Of a stretch of 23,407 nt of DNA, positions 16,125-23,407 are shown one piece after another. Position numbers and translations under genes: made by a program. Under the pieces are notes generated by a model. The model had not been told where the DNA came from. It did not search any database and worked only from the letters and a program-made list of their open reading frames with translations. The DNA comes from DATGMS01 sp040905145 (lineage in GTDB: Bacteria; Bacteroidota; Bacteroidia; Cytophagales; Cyclobacteriaceae): contig JBBDSC010000177.1 in NCBI GenBank assembly GCA_040905145.1, positions 1 to 23,407 on the forward strand. The letters run 5' to 3'. Numbering within the stretch: position 1 is the first letter of the stretch; each line of letters opens with the position of its first letter.

Positions 16125-16796
16125 ATGAGCACCCTTAAGACCAGGATTAAAATCCATTATTTACCAATGACGGTAATAAGTATTATTTCATCCTATGTAT
16201 TTTATGAGTTATGGGATACCATGCCGGCCGTTCCCTTTATCACCTATGCATCAGGCTATATCGGTATTTTTTTATTGGCACTTTCCCTGCTTTTAGGTCC
16301 TCTAAATTTAATATTAAACCGCAAAAATCCGATATCAACCTATCTAAGAAGGGATATGGGCATTTTTGGGGGGATACTGGCTTTGGTTCATTCTGTCATA
16401 GGATTGTTTATGCATTTTATCGGGAAACCCTGGCTTTATTTTGTTGAGGAAGTTGCACAGGGCTATGCGATAAGATTTGGGGTTTTTGGAATAGCAAATC
16501 ATACCGGTTTATTGGGAGCACTGATCATCATCTTACTGCTTGCCATTTCAAATGATTATTCTTTGAGGAAATTGAAAGCTGGCAAGTGGAAAAACCTGCA
16601 ACGCTTCACCTATCTGATGTTTGTATTTGCAATACTGCACTCGATATTCTACAGGATAAATGCCGATAAAGAAGACCTGATCATGTATTTATACATTCCA
16701 TTGTTTATGGTGGTATTGGTCTTCCAGATTATTGGGATGAGGTTAAAAATGCGAAAGCGGACTGAATCAGCTATTTATATGCAGAGGGAATCATAG
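16125..16796 (+). CDS. Ferric-reductase-like (MsrQ/YedZ-type) transmembrane haem protein
   Basis: A 223-residue inner-membrane protein with about six membrane helices. The ferric reductase-like transmembrane domain is suggested by histidines placed as haem ligands: His89 and His97 in RDMGIFGGILALVHSVIGLFMHF, His126 in GIANHTGLLG, and His172 in RFTYLMFVFAILHSIFYRI. No flavin or NADH domain is present, so it would depend on an electron-donor partner not seen here. It lies just after the cusA/cusB deletion scar and before the DUF2231 gene. A role in reducing a metal or repairing oxidised periplasmic proteins is possible but is inference. Confidence 0.75.
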   Translation: MSTLKTRIKIHYLPMTVISIISSYVFYELWDTMPAVPFITYASGYIGIFLLALSLLLGPLNLILNRKNPISTYLRRDMGIFGGILALVHSVIGLFMHFIGKPWLYFVEEVAQGYAIRFGVFGIANHTGLLGALIIILLLAISNDYSLRKLKAGKWKNLQRFTYLMFVFAILHSIFYRINADKEDLIMYLYIPLFMVVLVFQIIGMRLKMRKRTESAIYMQRES

Positions 16797-16869
16797 AAAC
16801 ATTTTAATAAATCAAATGCTGAAATGTGGGAGTGTGAAAGAACAATCCATTAAAAAAGTCCTGCTACTT

Positions 16870-16904
16870 CATGAGCAAGGGTGACATCCGTTGCCCTGCT
16901 CATG
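16870..16904. repeat. Imperfect inverted repeat upstream of the DUF2231 gene
   Basis: CATGAGCA (16870-16877) pairs with TGCTCATG (16897-16904), extended by GGG/CCC with one unpaired A. No U-tract follows. It could be a weak terminator of the preceding gene or an operator for the next operon. Confidence 0.4.
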
Positions 16905-16928
16905 GGGCAGGCACAAAAGCAAAAGATC

Positions 16929-17600
16929 ATGAAAAAGCTGATACTTACAATAGCCCTTATCTTACAGGCCCTGACCATATGTTTCGCTCACGATGGGCAT
17001 AACGAAAAAGAAGACAGCACACAACATGCCTCAGCGGAAACTGCTCAAAACCAGCATGGGGTTTCCGGGGATGGCCATGACCATGATGCCCTGGTGGAAA
17101 ACCATCATGAAGGGCAACATAATAAAATAACTGCCTCCTGGGATGATTTTCCTAGCCTGCATCCGCTGGTAGTCCATTTCCCAATCGTGTTGCTTTTGCT
17201 GGCGGTACTTTTTCAACTTGCACAGCTTTTTGTATTCAAAAAGGAACTTAGCTGGGTGACGCTGATATTGCTGATCTTAGGCTTTATAGGGGCTTATATA
17301 GCAGGAAGATATGTGCATCCGCATACCCATGGACTCACCGAAAGAGCAGCTCAAATATTGGAAGAACACGATCTGTATGCTGATTATACAGTTTGGCTAA
17401 GCGGCATAGGTGTCTTGTTAAAGATTGCAAGCCACTTTATTTTAAACCGAAAGATCTGGGCAGAATTGATAGTGGCCATTGTATTGGTAGGCGCTGCCTA
17501 TTCCGTTGCCATGGCTGCCCATCATGGAGCACAGCTGGTACATATTGAAGGGGTAGGGCCACAGGGAAAATACCTTGAAACAGAAGGACATGGACACTGA
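16929..17600 (+). CDS. DUF2231 family membrane protein with His-rich periplasmic region
   Basis: A 223-residue protein. I use the ATG at 16929 because it gives a clean signal peptide (MKKLILTIALILQALTICFA); the upstream in-frame ATG at 16881 would add 16 residues lying in a hairpin. A His-rich exported segment (HDGHNEKEDS, HHEGQHNK) follows. Then come four membrane helices with the DUF2231 hallmark LHPLVVHFPIVLLLLAV and HPHTHGLTE in a loop, ending in ETEGHGH. The biochemical function of DUF2231 is unknown; the conserved His residues and neighbours suggest haem or metal contact. It is the first gene of a run of four closely spaced genes ending with the HMA-AraC regulator. Confidence 0.8.
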   Translation: MKKLILTIALILQALTICFAHDGHNEKEDSTQHASAETAQNQHGVSGDGHDHDALVENHHEGQHNKITASWDDFPSLHPLVVHFPIVLLLLAVLFQLAQLFVFKKELSWVTLILLILGFIGAYIAGRYVHPHTHGLTERAAQILEEHDLYADYTVWLSGIGVLLKIASHFILNRKIWAELIVAIVLVGAAYSVAMAAHHGAQLVHIEGVGPQGKYLETEGHGH

Positions 17601-17618
17601 ATATTCTAAAATCAACGG

Positions 17619-18299
17619 ATGAACAATAGGATCAATTATTTATTATTGGTAACGCTTCTGGCGGGGCTTGTGTCCTGCCAGCCTTCCATTGATAAGCAAG
17701 AGGAAAAAGCTGCTTCAAAAGCCCAGGAAATAATTACTTCCGCTATAGAAACACATGGGGGCAAGTTGTATGGGAATGTTTTGTTAAGCTTTGATTTCAG
17801 GGACAGGCATTATACCGCTTTTCGTAAAAACGGTCAATATGTCTACACCCTTGAATTCACAGACCCGACCGGCCAGGTTAAAGATGTACTAGACAACGAG
17901 GGCTTTTACCGGGAGATAAACGGATCAAAAGTTGAACTGCCAGAAGAAAAGGAAAACGCATACGCCAATTCTGTAAACTCCGTGATCTATTTTGCCCTGC
18001 TGCCCCATGGTCTGAACGACGCCGCAGTGAATAAAGAATATCTGGGTGAAACCACAATTCATGATCAGCCTTATCATAAAATTAAAATCACTTTTGATCA
18101 GGAAGGCGGCTTAAGGTTCAGGGAAGCGCACAATGTCCGGAATATCAATGGGATCATGTTTTCCGATTATATCAATTACGAGTCTGCCTCCGACACAACC
18201 ACTTTGGATAAGCTTGATATGGCTTTTAAGAACTCCGGCCTCAAAAACCTTTCCAGTATTGATCTAAAAAATATAACTGTCAAAAACGAAAACCTTTAA
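17619..18299 (+). CDS. DUF6503 family lipoprotein, probably with an internal deletion
   Basis: A 226-residue exported protein with lipobox VSC near residue 20. The family features are present: AIETHGGKLYGNVLLSFDFRDRHYTAF, the DNEGFYREING segment, and SVNSVIYFALLPHGLNDAAVNKEYLG. From memory, intact members continue after ITFDQEGG with about 30 residues (containing YWIN and DYLAYSY) before GMRFREA. Here DQEGG is followed at once by LRFREAHNVRN, so those residues appear to be missing in frame. Related proteins have been misnamed deoxyribose-phosphate aldolase. Function is unknown. It lies 18 bp after the DUF2231 gene and 10 bp before the DUF2911 gene. Confidence 0.7.
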   Translation: MNNRINYLLLVTLLAGLVSCQPSIDKQEEKAASKAQEIITSAIETHGGKLYGNVLLSFDFRDRHYTAFRKNGQYVYTLEFTDPTGQVKDVLDNEGFYREINGSKVELPEEKENAYANSVNSVIYFALLPHGLNDAAVNKEYLGETTIHDQPYHKIKITFDQEGGLRFREAHNVRNINGIMFSDYINYESASDTTTLDKLDMAFKNSGLKNLSSIDLKNITVKNENL

Positions 18300-18309
18300 T
18301 ATCAAAAAA

Positions 18310-18933
18310 ATGAAAAAGCATATTCTAATGGTTTACTTTTTATTCATAACAGCATCAGTATTTGTAATGTGTACAAATCCTGGCAAGGAAAATGGGCAGG
18401 ATGGCACCCCAGAGCAAACCGCTTCACCGACAGGGGAAGAAAAACCGGAAAACCGGATTGCCGAACAGGATACCATTAAAGGGAGTATTCCCTCTGAAGC
18501 ATCCGGTAGCATAGGTCCTGCGAATATTAAGATCAACTATTATGCACCCGGTGTAAAAGGCCGCATCCTTTGGGGCGGCCTTGTTCCTTATGACCAGGTA
18601 TGGGTAACCGGAGCGCACATGGCGACCAATATGGAAACCGATAGGGACATAATCATTGGGGAGCAAAAAATACAGACAGGAAAATATGCCCTGTTTACCA
18701 TTCCCGGAAGAGAGGAATGGACAGTAATTATCAATAACAACTGGGAACAGCACCTTGCAGATGATTATGATCAGAAAGAAGATATCCTCCGACTGACAGT
18801 TAAGCCTTTAGTTCAAGACCGGCACCGGGAAAGGCTGAAATATGAGGTAAAGCCGGTTTCAGAAACTGAAGGGACAATCAATATTTCCTGGGATAAGTTA
18901 ATGATCGCAATTCCTGTAAAAGTCACCTCATGA
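18310..18933 (+). CDS. DUF2911 family lipoprotein
   Basis: A 207-residue protein, signal MKKHILMVYFLFITASVFVMC with a lipobox-like VMC. A low-complexity linker of about 40 residues (Pro/Glu/Thr-rich) leads to the conserved domain: INYYAPGVKGRILWGGLVPY, GKYALFTIPGREEWTVIINNN and a final strand DKLMIAIPVKV. This all-beta domain is common in Bacteroidota secreted proteins and has no known activity. Its stop overlaps the start of the regulator gene (ATGA), which suggests translational coupling and a shared promoter. Confidence 0.8.
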   Translation: MKKHILMVYFLFITASVFVMCTNPGKENGQDGTPEQTASPTGEEKPENRIAEQDTIKGSIPSEASGSIGPANIKINYYAPGVKGRILWGGLVPYDQVWVTGAHMATNMETDRDIIIGEQKIQTGKYALFTIPGREEWTVIINNNWEQHLADDYDQKEDILRLTVKPLVQDRHRERLKYEVKPVSETEGTINISWDKLMIAIPVKVTS

Positions 18934-19499
18934 AAACGCTTGATCTCCACATTAAAAACATGGTATGTCCCAGGTGTATAAAAGTGGTAAGCGATGAACT
19001 AAGGGCTTTGGGTGCAGAAGTACTGCACGTCGAACTGGGTCATGCCATTATTAAATTCCATGCTTCTGAAATTCAAATCAAAAGCATTTCAGAAGCACTG
19101 GAAAAACAGGGCTTCGAACTCTTGGAAAATGAAAGCAGTTTGCTTCTCGAAAAGATCAGGATCAATTTGATAGCCTATCTGGCCCATATAGAAAACAACA
19201 AAGAATATGAATCCCTCTCATTATACATGAGCAGAAAAATGGGCAAAAATTACTGCTCAATAAGCAAACATTTTTCAAGGAACATGGACAAGACCATAGA
19301 AAGGTATTTTATCCATCTGAAGATAGAGCGGGTAAAGGAACTGTTGGACTATAATGAACTTACCTTAAGCCAGATTGCCCTAAAGCTAGGGTATAATAAT
19401 GTACATTATTTATCCTCCCAGTTTAAAAAAGTTACTGGAAAATCAGTAACAGAATATAAAAAAGGATTATCCAAGAGAAGGTTTTTGGATGAATTGTAA
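18930..19499 (+). CDS. HMA-AraC fusion transcription regulator
   Basis: A 189-residue protein that joins a metal-binding sensor to a DNA-binding domain. Residues 1-65 are an HMA-like fold with NMVCPRC (Cys13 and Cys16); residues about 90-185 are an AraC-type helix-turn-helix pair (LTLSQIALKLGYNNVHYLSS, then FKKVTGKSVTEYKK). The sensor would bind Cu+ or a similar soft metal and change DNA binding or activation. No membrane segment or signal peptide is present. It overlaps the DUF2911 gene by four bases. It is the only transcription factor in the window and thus the best candidate to recognise the 27-bp element found upstream of three metal genes. Confidence 0.85.
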   Translation: MKTLDLHIKNMVCPRCIKVVSDELRALGAEVLHVELGHAIIKFHASEIQIKSISEALEKQGFELLENESSLLLEKIRINLIAYLAHIENNKEYESLSLYMSRKMGKNYCSISKHFSRNMDKTIERYFIHLKIERVKELLDYNELTLSQIALKLGYNNVHYLSSQFKKVTGKSVTEYKKGLSKRRFLDEL

Positions 19500-19537
19500 A
19501 AACCAACTGAGGAATAGTTTTGTAAAACCCGATTATT

Positions 19538-19593
19538 TTATAAACCTTATCTGGAATTATGTAAAAGAAAAGGTAGAACATGCCCGTAATTTG
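19538..19593 (+). promoter_or_regulatory. Promoter of the second ATPase with regulon element (copy C)
   Basis: The element spans 19538-19564: TTATAAACCT, TATCTGGAATT and ATGTAA, matching copy A at 23 of 27 positions by eye. TATC begins at 19548 and the -7-like TAATTTG begins at 19587, again 39 bp apart. The box lacks one base compared with TAnnTTTG. It lies just after the regulator gene. Confidence 0.6.
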
Positions 19594-19636
19594 CAGTAGA
19601 TTTTAAATCAGGGAATGACGATTAACGCTAAAAGCA

Positions 19637-22198
19637 ATGGAAAAGCAGAAACACGACCGTACGCACATGAAACATACCTATCAAATACAGGGAATGACCT
19701 GTAACGGCTGCAGAAAGCATGTAGAACAGGCGCTTAGCCAAGTTAAAGGTGTGACCAGAGCTTCTGTGGACCTGCAAAAAGCAGAAGCAGTGATCGAAAT
19801 GGGATCACATATTCCCCTGGAAAAGTTTCAGGAAACCCTAAAGTCCAGTGGCGGGAATTACAGCATTTCCCTGCCGGGGCATGGGGCACCTAAGCAGGTG
19901 CATGATCATCATGCCGGACATGTTGAAAAAGGGGCCAAATCAAAACCAACAGGGAAGGGATCGGAGGTGTTTTACTGCCCCATGCACTGCGAAGGGGAAA
20001 AGACGTACGATAAGCCCGGGGACTGCCCAGTCTGTGGAATGGATTTGGTAGAAGCCCCCTCTGCAACAAAGATTTCCCAAAAATATACCTGTCCCATGCA
20101 CCCGGAAATAATCGAAGATGAAATGGGTTCCTGTCCTATATGCGGAATGGACCTGGTGCCCCTGGAGGGTGGAGTGGAAGTGGAAGAAGATAAAACCTAT
20201 AAAAAATTATTGCGGAAATTTTGGATTGCCACCATTTTCACTATTCCCATTCTTTTGATTGCCATGTCTGAGGAAATATTTTCTAGCAATCCACTGTTGG
20301 ACGTAATGGACTGGGAATACTGGAACTGGGTGCAATTGGGCTTATCTATTCCTGTAGTTTTTTACGCGACCTGGATGTTTTTTGAGCGTGCGTACAGATC
20401 GATAAAAACCTGGAACCTGAATATGTTCACCTTAATCGGGATAGGTGTCGGGGTGGCCTGGCTCTTTAGCATGGCCGCCATGCTTTTTCCCAATGTCCTT
20501 CCCGCACAGTTTAAAACGGAACAGGGAACGGTTTTCGTTTACTACGAAGTGGCTACCATTATTCTTACCCTGGTGCTGTTGGGGCAGCTCCTGGAGGCGC
20601 GGGCGCACGGCAAAACAAATTCTGCCATTAAAGAACTGCTAAAATTGGCCCCCAATAAAGCTACTCGGATTGTAAACGGTAAAGAAGAGGTGGTTGCTAT
20701 TGACAGCATTCAAAAAGGGGATTTACTGCGGGTAAAACCCGGGGAGAAAATTCCGGTGGATGGCAGCATCAAAGAAGGGGAAAGCAATATAGATGAATCA
20801 ATGATCTCCGGTGAACCTATTCCTGTTGAAAAAGAAGCAGGGGATAAAGTAAGTTCGGGAACCATAAACGGGAATAAAACTTTCATAATGATAGCCGAAA
20901 AAGTAGGTTCAGAGACCCTGCTTTCACAAATTATCGAAATGGTGAATGCCGCTAGCAGGTCCAGGGCTCCCATCCAAAAACTGGCTGACAGGATTTCGAG
21001 CTATTTTGTTCCTATTGTTGCGCTGGTCTCTGTGCTAACCTTCATAATTTGGGCAATTTTTGGCCCTGAGCCTTCGTATGTTTATGCGCTGGTAAATGCC
21101 ATTGCCGTGTTGATAATCGCCTGTCCCTGTGCGCTGGGTCTTGCAACGCCCATATCCATCATGGTGGGAGTAGGAAAAGGGGCACAAAACGGGGTGCTAA
21201 TAAAAAACGCGGAATCGTTGGAAAGGTTCAACAAAATCGATGTTGTAATTACTGATAAAACAGGAACCATTACCGAGGGAAAACCATCTGTGGAAAAAGT
21301 GGTTGGTGCTTCTGCCAATTTTTCTGAAGAAGAAATACTCCAGAAAATCGCTTCCCTTAACAGCAGTAGTGAACATCCTTTGGCGCAAGCCACCCTTCGT
21401 TATGCTGAAAAGAAAAAAGTGGAAATAAAACCAACTTCCAATTTTAACGCGGTTACCGGAAAAGGTGTTACCGGGGAACTGGAAGGAAAGAAACTTGCCC
21501 TGGGAAATGCAAAGTTGATGGAACAGCTAAACGTTAAGATTTCTTCTCAACTGGAGAACCAGGTAATTGCAGAGCAGAAGAAAGGCAAAACGGTATCTTA
21601 TTTAGCTGAAGGAGCCGGCGCCATAGGTTTTGTGGTGATATCCGATAAAATCAAAGAATCGAGCAAAGAGGCAATACAGGAACTTCACGATTTGGGAATG
21701 CAAGTTTTGATGTTCACCGGGGACAATAAAGATACTGCAAGGGCGGTAAGTGAAGCTTTAAACCTGGACGGCTATAAAGCACAGATGCTTCCTGAAGACA
21801 AATTAAAGGAGGTGGAACGTTTACAGCTGGAAGGTAAAAAAGTAGCTATGGCAGGCGACGGGATCAACGATGCCCCTGCTTTGGCAAAGGCCGATATTGG
21901 AATTGCCATGGGCACCGGCACCGATGTGGCCATAGAAAGCGCGGGAATTACTTTGGTAAAAGGGGATTTAAAAGGCATTGCCAAAGCAAAAATGTTGAGC
22001 CAGAAAGTGATGAGGAACATTAAACAAAATTTGTTTTTTGCTTTCATTTACAACACATTGGGAGTGCCAATTGCAGCAGGTGTATTATATCCGTTTTTTG
22101 GGATATTGCTCTCGCCTATGATCGCAGCGTTGGCTATGAGCCTTAGTTCGGTTTCGGTAATAGTTAATGCTTTAAGGCTTAGAAATGCAAAGATTTAG
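19637..22198 (+). CDS. Cu/Ag-type P1B ATPase with HMA and two heavy-metal-binding domains
   Basis: An 853-residue inner-membrane metal pump. The N terminus stacks three metal-binding modules: an HMA domain (GMTCNGC, Cys22 and Cys25), a His-rich linker (HDHHAGH), and two short domains of the heavy-metal-binding type at 113-138 and 150-175, each with CPMH and CP(V/I)CGMDLV. The catalytic part has CPC at 496-498, DKTGTIT from Asp540, the SEHPLA motif and GDGINDAPALA. YN in FIYNTLGVPIAAG and MSLSSVSVIVNALRLR support a Cu+/Ag+ substrate. The start at 19637 is kept, but the ATG at 19667 would retain all domains and is a real alternative. The name silP or copB-like would be plausible, but I do not assign it. 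Confidence 0.92.
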   Translation: MEKQKHDRTHMKHTYQIQGMTCNGCRKHVEQALSQVKGVTRASVDLQKAEAVIEMGSHIPLEKFQETLKSSGGNYSISLPGHGAPKQVHDHHAGHVEKGAKSKPTGKGSEVFYCPMHCEGEKTYDKPGDCPVCGMDLVEAPSATKISQKYTCPMHPEIIEDEMGSCPICGMDLVPLEGGVEVEEDKTYKKLLRKFWIATIFTIPILLIAMSEEIFSSNPLLDVMDWEYWNWVQLGLSIPVVFYATWMFFERAYRSIKTWNLNMFTLIGIGVGVAWLFSMAAMLFPNVLPAQFKTEQGTVFVYYEVATIILTLVLLGQLLEARAHGKTNSAIKELLKLAPNKATRIVNGKEEVVAIDSIQKGDLLRVKPGEKIPVDGSIKEGESNIDESMISGEPIPVEKEAGDKVSSGTINGNKTFIMIAEKVGSETLLSQIIEMVNAASRSRAPIQKLADRISSYFVPIVALVSVLTFIIWAIFGPEPSYVYALVNAIAVLIIACPCALGLATPISIMVGVGKGAQNGVLIKNAESLERFNKIDVVITDKTGTITEGKPSVEKVVGASANFSEEEILQKIASLNSSSEHPLAQATLRYAEKKKVEIKPTSNFNAVTGKGVTGELEGKKLALGNAKLMEQLNVKISSQLENQVIAEQKKGKTVSYLAEGAGAIGFVVISDKIKESSKEAIQELHDLGMQVLMFTGDNKDTARAVSEALNLDGYKAQMLPEDKLKEVERLQLEGKKVAMAGDGINDAPALAKADIGIAMGTGTDVAIESAGITLVKGDLKGIAKAKMLSQKVMRNIKQNLFFAFIYNTLGVPIAAGVLYPFFGILLSPMIAALAMSLSSVSVIVNALRLRNAKI

Positions 22199-22310
22199 GT
22201 TTGGGAAAAATATTTAGGCGTTCTTCTGATTAAAACAACACAGTCATGACCGAATTAACCAGTTGCTTTCCTTTCTGTGTTTATTTAACCATATTAATTG
22301 TTATAATTGA

Positions 22311-22389
22311 TTTGACAAGAAAAAGTCAAAATTATATACATCCTTTTCGAAATTTTATAAACATCATGCTTATGTTTTGATTATCTTTG
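22311..22389 (+). promoter_or_regulatory. Promoter region of the second HYC_CC_PP gene
   Basis: A perfect -7 box TATCTTTG lies at 22382-22389, 14 bp before the ATG, giving a very short leader. Upstream is a small dyad, TTTGAC-8 bp-GTCAAA (22311-22330). No -33 TTG at the standard spacing is visible. Confidence 0.5.
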
Positions 22390-22403
22390 CGTTTCCATAA
22401 CTA

Positions 22404-22790
22404 ATGAACATTGCAAGAAAAATAGCGAGCGTTTTCCTATTACTGGTGTTACTTACCACCAGTACCGGGTTTAGTTTGTACACTGCCTTTTGTCAAATGA
22501 CCGGGGAAAGTTACAGTTCTGTTATTATTGAAAATCATTGCTGTTGCCCGGATACCGATAGTGCTGACATGTGTTGCGATCAGGAGGCCGAATATGTACA
22601 GCTAGACTTTGAAAGCAGTGTTTCGGCACTCCAAATAAATGTTGATACCCACTTTTTTGTTGCCTGGATTCAGTATCAGGTTAATCAGTTGTTTCAGGAC
22701 AAAGATTTAAATCCTTCTAAATATTTCAATTATAGACCCCCGTTGATTGAACGCAATATTCCAGTGCTCGTTCAGTCCTTTCTTCTATAA
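22404..22790 (+). CDS. HYC_CC_PP-like exported Cys-rich protein
   Basis: A 128-residue exported protein (signal MNIARKIASVFLLLVLLTTS). It follows the plan of the protein at 15178: a first cysteine in YTAFCQ (Cys30, replacing HYC), cysteine groups CCC at 46-48 and CC at 57-58, and the ending FNYRPPLIERNIPVLVQSFLL. It has six cysteines after the signal, and the HY of HYC is not conserved, so it is a divergent member. It lies 103 bp before a CusA gene, the same order as the first copy, which suggests that the pair works together. The role is probably soft-metal binding in the periplasm (inference). Confidence 0.75.
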   Translation: MNIARKIASVFLLLVLLTTSTGFSLYTAFCQMTGESYSSVIIENHCCCPDTDSADMCCDQEAEYVQLDFESSVSALQINVDTHFFVAWIQYQVNQLFQDKDLNPSKYFNYRPPLIERNIPVLVQSFLL

Positions 22791-22818
22791 ACATTCTTTC
22801 GAATAGTTGTTCTAATGG

Positions 22819-22862
22819 CACGGGCATGGCCCGTGTGATAAAGCTGTTTTTAGCTGCTTTAT
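22819..22862. repeat. Two tandem hairpins between the HYC_CC_PP-like gene and cusA
   Basis: CACGGGC-ATG-GCCCGTG (22819-22835) is a tight GC-rich hairpin. ATAAAGC (22838-22844) against GCTTTAT (22856-22862) forms a second stem with a T-rich loop. They may attenuate or separate expression of the two genes. Confidence 0.6.
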
Positions 22863-22893
22863 GTTAATACTTTTAACAATATTGAAATGAATT

Positions 22894-23407
22894 ATGCTTA
22901 ATAGAATCATAAGGTTTTTCTTAGAAAATAAACTGGTAACTGTATTGCTTACGGTTGCCATGGTGGCCTGGGGTATTTCCACGGCGCCCTTTAATTGGGA
23001 GAGTGACTGGATCCCGAGGGACCCTGTACCCGTGGATGCCATTCCGGATATAGGAGAAAATCAGCAAATCGTCTACACCGAATGGATGGGGAAGTCACCC
23101 CAGGATATTGAAGACCAGGTGACTTATCCGCTTACTACAGCCCTTTTGGGGGTTCCGGGTGTGAAAACGATCCGGAGCAGCTCTATTTTTGGAGTTTCCA
23201 GTATCTACATCATTTTTGAAGAGGATATAGAGTTTTACTGGAGCCGTTCAAGAATATTAGAGAAGCTCAATTCCCTTCCTGCCGGTACATTGCCGGCAGA
23301 TGTTCAACCAGCTCTTGGCCCTGATGCAACCGCTTTGGGTCAGGTGTATTGGTATACCCTGGAGGGCCGTAACCCCGAAACAGGCGAGCCCACCGGAGGC
23401 TGGGACC
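22894..23407 (+). CDS. cusA: CusA-type HME-RND efflux pump (3' partial)
   Basis: The first 171 codons of a large RND pump, cut by the window end. It starts MLNRIIRFFLENKLVTVLLT (first membrane helix). An extended loop with FNWESDWIPRDPVPV follows, then the Cu/Ag-type motif DAIPDIGENQQIVYTEWMG, SPQDIEDQVTYPLTTALLGVPGV and the porter domain through GQVYWYTLEG. The frame is open to the last base. It resembles the broken copy at 15699 and appears intact here. It would export Cu+ or Ag+ from the periplasm or inner membrane through an adaptor and channel presumably encoded beyond the window. Confidence 0.9.
   Translation, partial: MLNRIIRFFLENKLVTVLLTVAMVAWGISTAPFNWESDWIPRDPVPVDAIPDIGENQQIVYTEWMGKSPQDIEDQVTYPLTTALLGVPGVKTIRSSSIFGVSSIYIIFEEDIEFYWSRSRILEKLNSLPAGTLPADVQPALGPDATALGQVYWYTLEGRNPETGEPTGGWD

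Noticed and set aside
22312..22317. TTGACA as a sigma70 -35 box
   Set aside because: The other promoters here follow the Bacteroidota -7 type, no matching TATAAT lies 17 bp on, and the hexamer is part of a small dyad.

Overview
The window reads as a heavy-metal (mainly copper/silver-type) resistance island of a Bacteroidota bacterium, probably a marine or freshwater Cytophagales/Flavobacteriia-like organism. The evidence is the -7 promoter elements of the TAnnTTTG type, weak Shine-Dalgarno sequences, many small lipoproteins and Cys/His-rich exported proteins, and families typical of that phylum (HYC_CC_PP, DUF6503, DUF2911, HMA-AraC regulators). All confidently called genes are on the + strand. 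Two runs of exactly 100 N (5908-6007 and 7629-7728) show that this is a draft scaffold. The window edges cut a P-type ATPase on the left and a CusA-type RND pump on the right. No IS element, tRNA, rRNA or CRISPR array was seen.

Layout. (1) 1-2961: a three-gene unit of a P1B-type ATPase with YPC in place of the usual CPC and a C-terminal HMA domain, a periplasmic HMA lipoprotein (MerP-like), and a CcdA-fold membrane protein with a CPC motif. (2) 2962-4412: two small His-rich exported proteins set in DNA rich in dyad symmetry. (3) 4413-10126: a complete tripartite HME-RND efflux operon (adaptor, pump with two assembly gaps, TolC-like channel), closed by a strong hairpin terminator. (4) 10374-14659: a CopA-type Cu+ ATPase, a 35-residue His-rich microprotein, a CopZ-like HMA chaperone and a Met/His-rich outer-membrane protein. 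(5) 14670-16104: a zone of decay holding a cytochrome c remnant, a truncated HMA protein that has lost its second cysteine, a HYC_CC_PP protein, and a CusA start fused by deletion to what looks like a CusB tail. (6) 16125-19499: a ferric-reductase-like membrane protein, then a compact run of DUF2231, DUF6503 and DUF2911 proteins ending in an HMA-AraC regulator. (7) 19538-23407: a second Cu/Ag-type ATPase with three N-terminal metal-binding modules, another HYC_CC_PP protein, and the start of an intact-looking CusA.

How it may work together: the ATPases would move metal from cytoplasm to periplasm, RND pumps would carry it across the outer membrane, and small HMA and His/Cys-rich proteins would buffer or pass it on. 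The strongest new signal is a 27-bp element found upstream of copA, of the microprotein/chaperone operon and of the second ATPase. In each case it lies exactly 39 bp (TATC to first base of the -7 element) from a Bacteroidota -7 box. This suggests one metal regulon, most simply activated by the HMA-AraC protein encoded in the same window.
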